Both the position numbers and the translations under genes were made by a program. A stretch of 64,000 nucleotides of DNA from Auanema rhodensis (Eukaryota; Nematoda; Chromadorea; Rhabditida; Rhabditidae), in NCBI GenBank assembly GCA_964057225.1, contig OZ059894.1, forward strand, positions 18,754,476-18,818,475. The letters run 5' to 3'. The notes under the pieces were generated by a model that saw only the letters and a list, made by a program, of their open reading frames with translations, had not been told where the DNA came from and did no database searches. Of the stretch, positions 59,570 through 64,000 are shown one piece after another. Position 1 is the stretch's first letter; each line of letters begins with the position of its first letter.

Positions 59570-60564
59570 AGTAGAGAGCCGTGCAAAATTTACTAACCAC
59601 GCCCCCAAACAGCTGTCAAAAACATACTTTTGGGGGCGTCAGCTGCTAAAAACATACTTTTGGGGCGCGTCAGCTGTCAAAAACATATTTTTGAGCGTCA
59701 GCTGTTAAAATCATATTTTAGGATCATGGTTCATGGATTTTCCTTTTTTAAATATAAAAGTCATGATTTAAAGCATGATTTTTTTTTTTTTTGATTTTTT
59801 TTTTAAATTTTTTTTTTTTTTAAAATCAAATTTAAATATGCTTTTTCAAATGTATGTATATATTTTCAATTATTTTTAAATATATTAAGTAAAAATAAAA
59901 ATCTTAATTTTAAATATTTAAATTATATTTAAATTTTATATATATATAAATTTTATTTAAACTTTAATTATTCAAATTATATTTAAATTTTATATATATA
60001 AATTATATTTAAACTTTAAATTTTATATATAAATTATATTTAAATTTTAAATATATAAATTTGTTTTTAAATTTTATTTATTTCTTTATTATATTTATTA
60101 ATAATGTTTGTTTACTTATTTTGTTTATTTTTTATTGTATTGTGTTTGTATTGTTTTTATTTTAAAGATCAATAAAATTTTTGCATGTAGATAATTTTGT
60201 TCACCGTACTTGTTATGGGTAATTCAATGGAACACATATCGAAAGTTAATTCGATACGAACGATATGAAATACCAAAATTTAATGGAACACATATCGAAG
60301 GTTAATTCGATAAGAACGATATGAAATACCAAAATTTAATGGAACACATATCGAAGGTTAATTCGATAAGAACGACATTAAATTATTAATTTTTGAAATT
60401 GCGAATTGTTATTAATTATATTTATTCTAACAAGTAAAGGTTTCAAATTATAATAAAAGATTAGTTTTAAACTTTATTTTACTAATATAACAATACAATA
60501 ACTCTATAGAGCACACATTGAAGGTAAATACAATAAGATTAACAAACAGTTGCGCTGACCTCAA
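59570..60564 (+). repeat. Polinton B left terminal inverted repeat
   Basis: Same content as 39764-40758: terminus, four CAGCTG sites, T runs, the long AT-rich stretch and the three ~56-bp repeats. It carries the long AT-rich form of the left repeat, as in Polinton A. Confidence 0.85.
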
Positions 60565-61198
60565 CGCCACGCATATCGATGGTTAATAAACAGTAATAAC
60601 TGCACTGTGGGGGTTTAAATATAGTATAATCATTTTAACATTTCAAAAGTTTTAGTTTCGTAATATAATCATTGGTAAATATTAAAGAATGAAATATTTT
60701 TCACATATAAAACGTTGGCAGTCATATGTTTTGTGGTACAATATGGGTGTAAAAGTATACTATGAATAATATATGAGCTATTAAGCAAAGTTTAAAAAGC
60801 CTAAATGTTTTACAGAGATGGCTGTTGTTTATGGCACAAACGGTAAACAATAATGTTTAAAGAGATGTAAAAACTAATTAATATGCAGATTGTTTACAGG
60901 TTCAGAGTGCGCCAACTGCTGGCAACTGTCGATAAGATGAGTATATCTGCATAAATATGCTGTAAAATCTAATTAATAAGAGAATTTCATCAGCAAACTT
61001 GATTGTAACACAATGGGTTGTACTTTACAAAAATCTTTGTATAAAAGGTTGGCAATTTTGCTACATTTACATTTCAGCTCTGCCAACTATCCGAGGATCC
61101 GACGTTTCACCATCTCCTGCCACTCTTTGCCAATCGCCATAGACTGCTCCTCTCTGCAAGTTTGCCTTATATTTTAGAAAGTTGGATCTTTAGCGGAA

Positions 61199-61783
61199 AT
61201 GAAGCGTGCTGTACTTGCTGATGTGACAAATGTGGTGCGCAAATCGCCTGAACCTGAAGTACCACGACCACCCACACCAGCACCAAATTTTACAAGTTTT
61301 GGTATGAACCTTAACTTGTATTTTTTAAATCTTTAATTTAGATTCACCAATAAAGCAGATGGAGATTCTGAGAGAGAGCACTCCACCAAGGAGTGTATTA
61401 ATGAGACCAATTTGTCTCTGCAAAACTTGTAGGGAATCATTGCAGGTTATAGACGAGTATCACTGTTTCAGCCTCTGTATAAAGTGTAGAGGAAGGAATG
61501 ATGCGTTGGGTCTTTTGAAGGAATTTCGTCACTATAAGCCCGAAAAGTTCTCTATTAATGTAAGCTTGCATATTTATTTATTTTCAATTTTATCATTTTT
61601 TAGATGCGCTCTTATAACACCATGACGTGCAAGCAATTGTTGAACAATATGGGCTATATTGTTATATATGCAGATGAGGCTACTATAAAGACTTTTGGTT
61701 ATAAGCAGAATGTATTCTACTTTAAACTAAGTCCAGAAGCACTCAACCTGAACATGTTTATCCGCTTTGATCCTTCATTTTGA
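61199..61783 (+). CDS. D-box, CDK-site and cysteine-cluster protein, Polinton B copy
   Basis: Exons 61199-61301, 61342-61559 and 61604-61783, exactly 19,806 bp after those of Polinton A. The predicted 166-residue product appears identical, including RAVLADVTN, the CDK-type sites and the cysteine cluster. TATA box at 61040-61048. The function remains unknown, as for the first copy. Confidence 0.72.
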
Positions 61784-62086
61784 CTACAACAAGCACAAAT
61801 AGTACAATTGGCGTTTTATTCTTGTTTTGTTATGTGGCATTTTTATATTCTCAGCCGTAACATTTTTTTTTTTTCCAGCTCTTGCGAATATCCATCAATG
61901 GCTCATCAATTGAGGACAAATGATCAACCAACTGGTAAGAATTTGAAAATTTGAATAGTCTACATTTTTTTTTTTTTCCAGGTTGAATTGTTGTTGTTTG
62001 TATTTTGCTGGTTTTTTATTGTTACATTATGCGATATATCAAATAAATCATTTATTATAATTACAATTGTTTATAACATTGAAAAA

Positions 62087-63154
62087 TTATACATTTAAAT
62101 TTTCTGCATCTATCCATTCATTAAAGTTGTCGGGATATCCACTCCATTTTACAAAAACTTGACGTTTACCGCTTCGAGTACGCTCTTTTAAAACTTTTTC
62201 TATATAGTACTTGTTGCTTTTATTAGTAGCCAAGACAAGTTCAGGTTCGTAGAATATTCCCTTTATACGTTCACCATTATAATCTACAAGTTTATACACG
62301 GTTGGGTTTCCTGTTACAACCTCATCAATTGTGAATAGCTCCATTGTATATCCAGACTCGTAGCTTTTTTCAAAAGTACGCCTATTTTTGCTTATGCGAA
62401 CAGTATCACCAATTTTAAAGCGGCTTTTAACAGCTGGTGCATATTCTTCAATGAATATATTTGCTTTAACATCAATGGGCCGCATTTTTATAGAGCGGTT
62501 ATAAGATTTGTTTATTCCTTCAACCAAATCATCTAGGATATCAATCCAACGATGATTATTCTTGTAATAGAGATATTTCATCATGCGTGTTTTTAAAGTT
62601 CTATTTGCTCGCTCCACCATTGCAGCCTTTTGTGGTGAACTTGTAGATCCGTGCAGTATGGCAAACTTTTTGAATAGTTTTTCACAATGACTATTATAAA
62701 ACTCTGTGCCATTATCAGTAATCAACTGAATTGGTATAAAATTCTTGAATAAACTTTCAAATGCACTAGCAACCTCTATACCACCTTTAGTTTTCAAAGG
62801 CCTAACATATAACATGCGTGTATAAACATCAATCATGGTCAACATGTAAGCATAGCCGTCGTTTAATTTTTTATATTTTTGCATATCAACCAAATCTGCT
62901 TGCACTGTTAGAAATCGACCACATCCTCTAGTCTTTCTAGTCTGCATACGCATTCTGGTTGGTTTATGCCGTGTAAAAGTTTCAGAATCTTGCAAAAAAT
63001 CATCAACTTGTACCTTTGAAATGCCATGTTTTCGTGCTTGCGATAATAAATTCTTGGCTGATGTAAATGAAGTTGGGTGTTTTATATCGTAATAAATGCT
63101 CGCCAAAATATCATTTCCATAATCTAATGTAGAATCTTTTACGACCTTGGCCAT
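62087..63154 (-). CDS. INT: Polinton integrase with chromodomain, Polinton B copy
   Basis: 355 residues from the ATG at 63154. The protein reads the same as the Polinton A integrase, with D87, D147 and E181 and the C-terminal chromodomain. A longer frame to 63205 lies in the upstream gene. Confidence 0.92.
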   Translation of the reverse strand: MAKVVKDSTLDYGNDILASIYYDIKHPTSFTSAKNLLSQARKHGISKVQVDDFLQDSETFTRHKPTRMRMQTRKTRGCGRFLTVQADLVDMQKYKKLNDGYAYMLTMIDVYTRMLYVRPLKTKGGIEVASAFESLFKNFIPIQLITDNGTEFYNSHCEKLFKKFAILHGSTSSPQKAAMVERANRTLKTRMMKYLYYKNNHRWIDILDDLVEGINKSYNRSIKMRPIDVKANIFIEEYAPAVKSRFKIGDTVRISKNRRTFEKSYESGYTMELFTIDEVVTGNPTVYKLVDYNGERIKGIFYEPELVLATNKSNKYYIEKVLKERTRSGKRQVFVKWSGYPDNFNEWIDAENLNV

Positions 63155-63827
63155 TCTGTGAGTCTCCTTCTTGTGGTGTGTAATATGATTCGGCGGCAGT
63201 ATCAAAAGTCTTTGACCTTTTACTTTTGAGTGTACGAACCGGTGATGGTGAATATCGAATAACAGCTTTACGATGACGAGGCGTTCTAGGTAATATAGTA
63301 GAGTCCAAGTCTGTAACAGCCGGTTCAGCTCTATTTACAACGTCAACTGAATCATTGTCAGCCGACTCTCTTCTAGTTTGTTTCTTGTTAGAACTAGGTA
63401 CGCCTTTACTGGCTAAAAACTTTGACAAGACTGAAAATCCATTGGGCTCCGTTTTTGTTTTATCCAGTACAAAATCTAAATTTTTTGTAATATTCGTGTT
63501 TGGTACAGCCTCATTATTAATCACAAGTTGATTACTCTTGTTTGTGCGCACCTCTGGAAATTTCTCCCACAAATTGTTATACTTTCTTGGCAACTTGTAT
63601 TCTGGCAATAGAGGTGGATCAGCATTTTCCACTTGTACTGATATGGGCGCATCTATACTTTCTCTATAGTTTTTGAGACGAGCAATCAAGTCTTCGTATA
63701 GTTCAGCCTTTTTATAGTCGGGTATAGCTTTATTTTCTCGTAAAAGCTTGAGCTCTGCATCAAACTTGTCTATATTAATTGTTTCCTCGTCGACAGGAAT
63801 TAGTCGATATTTATGGTTAAGCTTCAT
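63111..63827 (-). CDS. Conserved Polinton protein of unknown function, Polinton B copy
   Basis: 238 residues, differing from the Polinton A copy by two residues: EETINID in place of EKTINID, and ITKNLDF in place of ITKILDF. Both are single-base changes. Otherwise the same charged helical N-terminus and basic S/T-P-rich tail; 44-nt overlap with the integrase start. Confidence 0.75.
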   Translation of the reverse strand: MKLNHKYRLIPVDEETINIDKFDAELKLLRENKAIPDYKKAELYEDLIARLKNYRESIDAPISVQVENADPPLLPEYKLPRKYNNLWEKFPEVRTNKSNQLVINNEAVPNTNITKNLDFVLDKTKTEPNGFSVLSKFLASKGVPSSNKKQTRRESADNDSVDVVNRAEPAVTDLDSTILPRTPRHRKAVIRYSPSPVRTLKSKRSKTFDTAAESYYTPQEGDSQNGQGRKRFYIRLWK

Positions 63828-64000
63828 GATTTAAAACCAAAATAGGCAATACCACATGTAACTATTGTTTTCAATTGTTTGTGTGAAAGCGTTGCCAATA
63901 ATGATTTAGCCTTTTCCGGTGTGCGTATCAAAGCTATTTGACGTAATAATGAAGATATGGGCAAGAGGGTTTTATATTCCTTGTTAGTTAAAAGAAAATT
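63824..64000 (-). CDS. Small conserved Polinton protein, partial at window end
   Basis: C-terminal 58 residues or so of the 102-residue protein seen at 44017-44325, cut by the window edge. The ATGA overlap with the next gene is kept. Confidence 0.65.
   Translation of the reverse strand, partial: NFLLTNKEYKTLLPISSLLRQIALIRTPEKAKSLLATLSHKQLKTIVTCGIAYFGFKS

Larger units (their letters stand above)
59570..64000. mobile_element. Maverick/Polinton B, left 4.4 kb (continues past window end)
   Basis: Starts AGTAGAGAGCC after TGTGAA (59564-59569) and follows Polinton A colinearly at an offset of 19,806, then 19,807 after one extra T in a run near 61965. Few differences noticed: a T/C change near 59972, the T-run length, and two residue changes in the 238-residue protein (K to E, I to N). 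Duplicate of Polinton A rather than an independent insertion. Confidence 0.95.

Overview
This window is heterochromatin-like DNA from an animal genome, most likely an insect. A fly is my guess from the tiny 42-46 nt introns and the AT-rich composition, but no host gene is present to confirm it. It has three layers. (1) About 35 kb is a tandem satellite with a 351-bp monomer, roughly 100 monomers in eight blocks. (2) Seven copies of a ~1.26-kb Merlin-family (IS1016/ISXO2-like) DNA transposon sit inside the satellite. All complete copies lie at the same monomer position, with the same 8-bp target duplication. (3) A complete 15,588-bp Maverick/Polinton (39764-55351; adintovirus-like) is inserted in the satellite with a 6-bp TGTGAA duplication. 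The first 4.4 kb of a second, nearly identical Polinton starts at 59570 and runs off the window.

Layout: satellite 1-4948; truncated Merlin copy 1 (4949-5965); satellite to 18965; Merlin copy 2 (18966-20229); satellite; Merlin copies 3 and 4 joined head to tail (23398-25931); satellite; Merlin copies 5, 6 and 7 (starting 30152, 32479, 35157) separated by 3 and 4 monomers; satellite to 39763; Polinton A; 12 monomers; Polinton B (partial).

The Polinton carries the full expected set, all apparently intact. There is a protein-primed type B DNA polymerase in 14 small-intron exons, a retrovirus-like integrase with a C-terminal chromodomain, a packaging ATPase, an adenain-like protease, a candidate double-jelly-roll major capsid protein, a candidate penton/minor capsid protein, a basic pX-like virion protein, a C2H2 zinc-finger protein, a small tail-anchored membrane protein and two conserved proteins of unknown role. 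At the left end is a three-exon gene whose product begins with a cyclin/securin-type destruction box (RAVLADVTN), followed by CDK consensus sites and a cysteine cluster. It is the most interesting unrecognised gene here, as it looks like a cell-cycle-interacting accessory protein. The genes form divergent blocks: integrase to ATPase on minus, penton on plus, zinc finger/membrane protein/protease on minus, pX and capsid on plus, polymerase on minus.

The two Polintons share the same insertion site and the same flanking satellite variants. Their spacing of 19,806 bp equals the element plus exactly 12 monomers plus the 6-bp target duplication. The second copy is therefore most simply a duplication of the first insertion through unequal exchange in the satellite. 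The Merlin copies appear to have multiplied the same way, as passengers in higher-order repeats.
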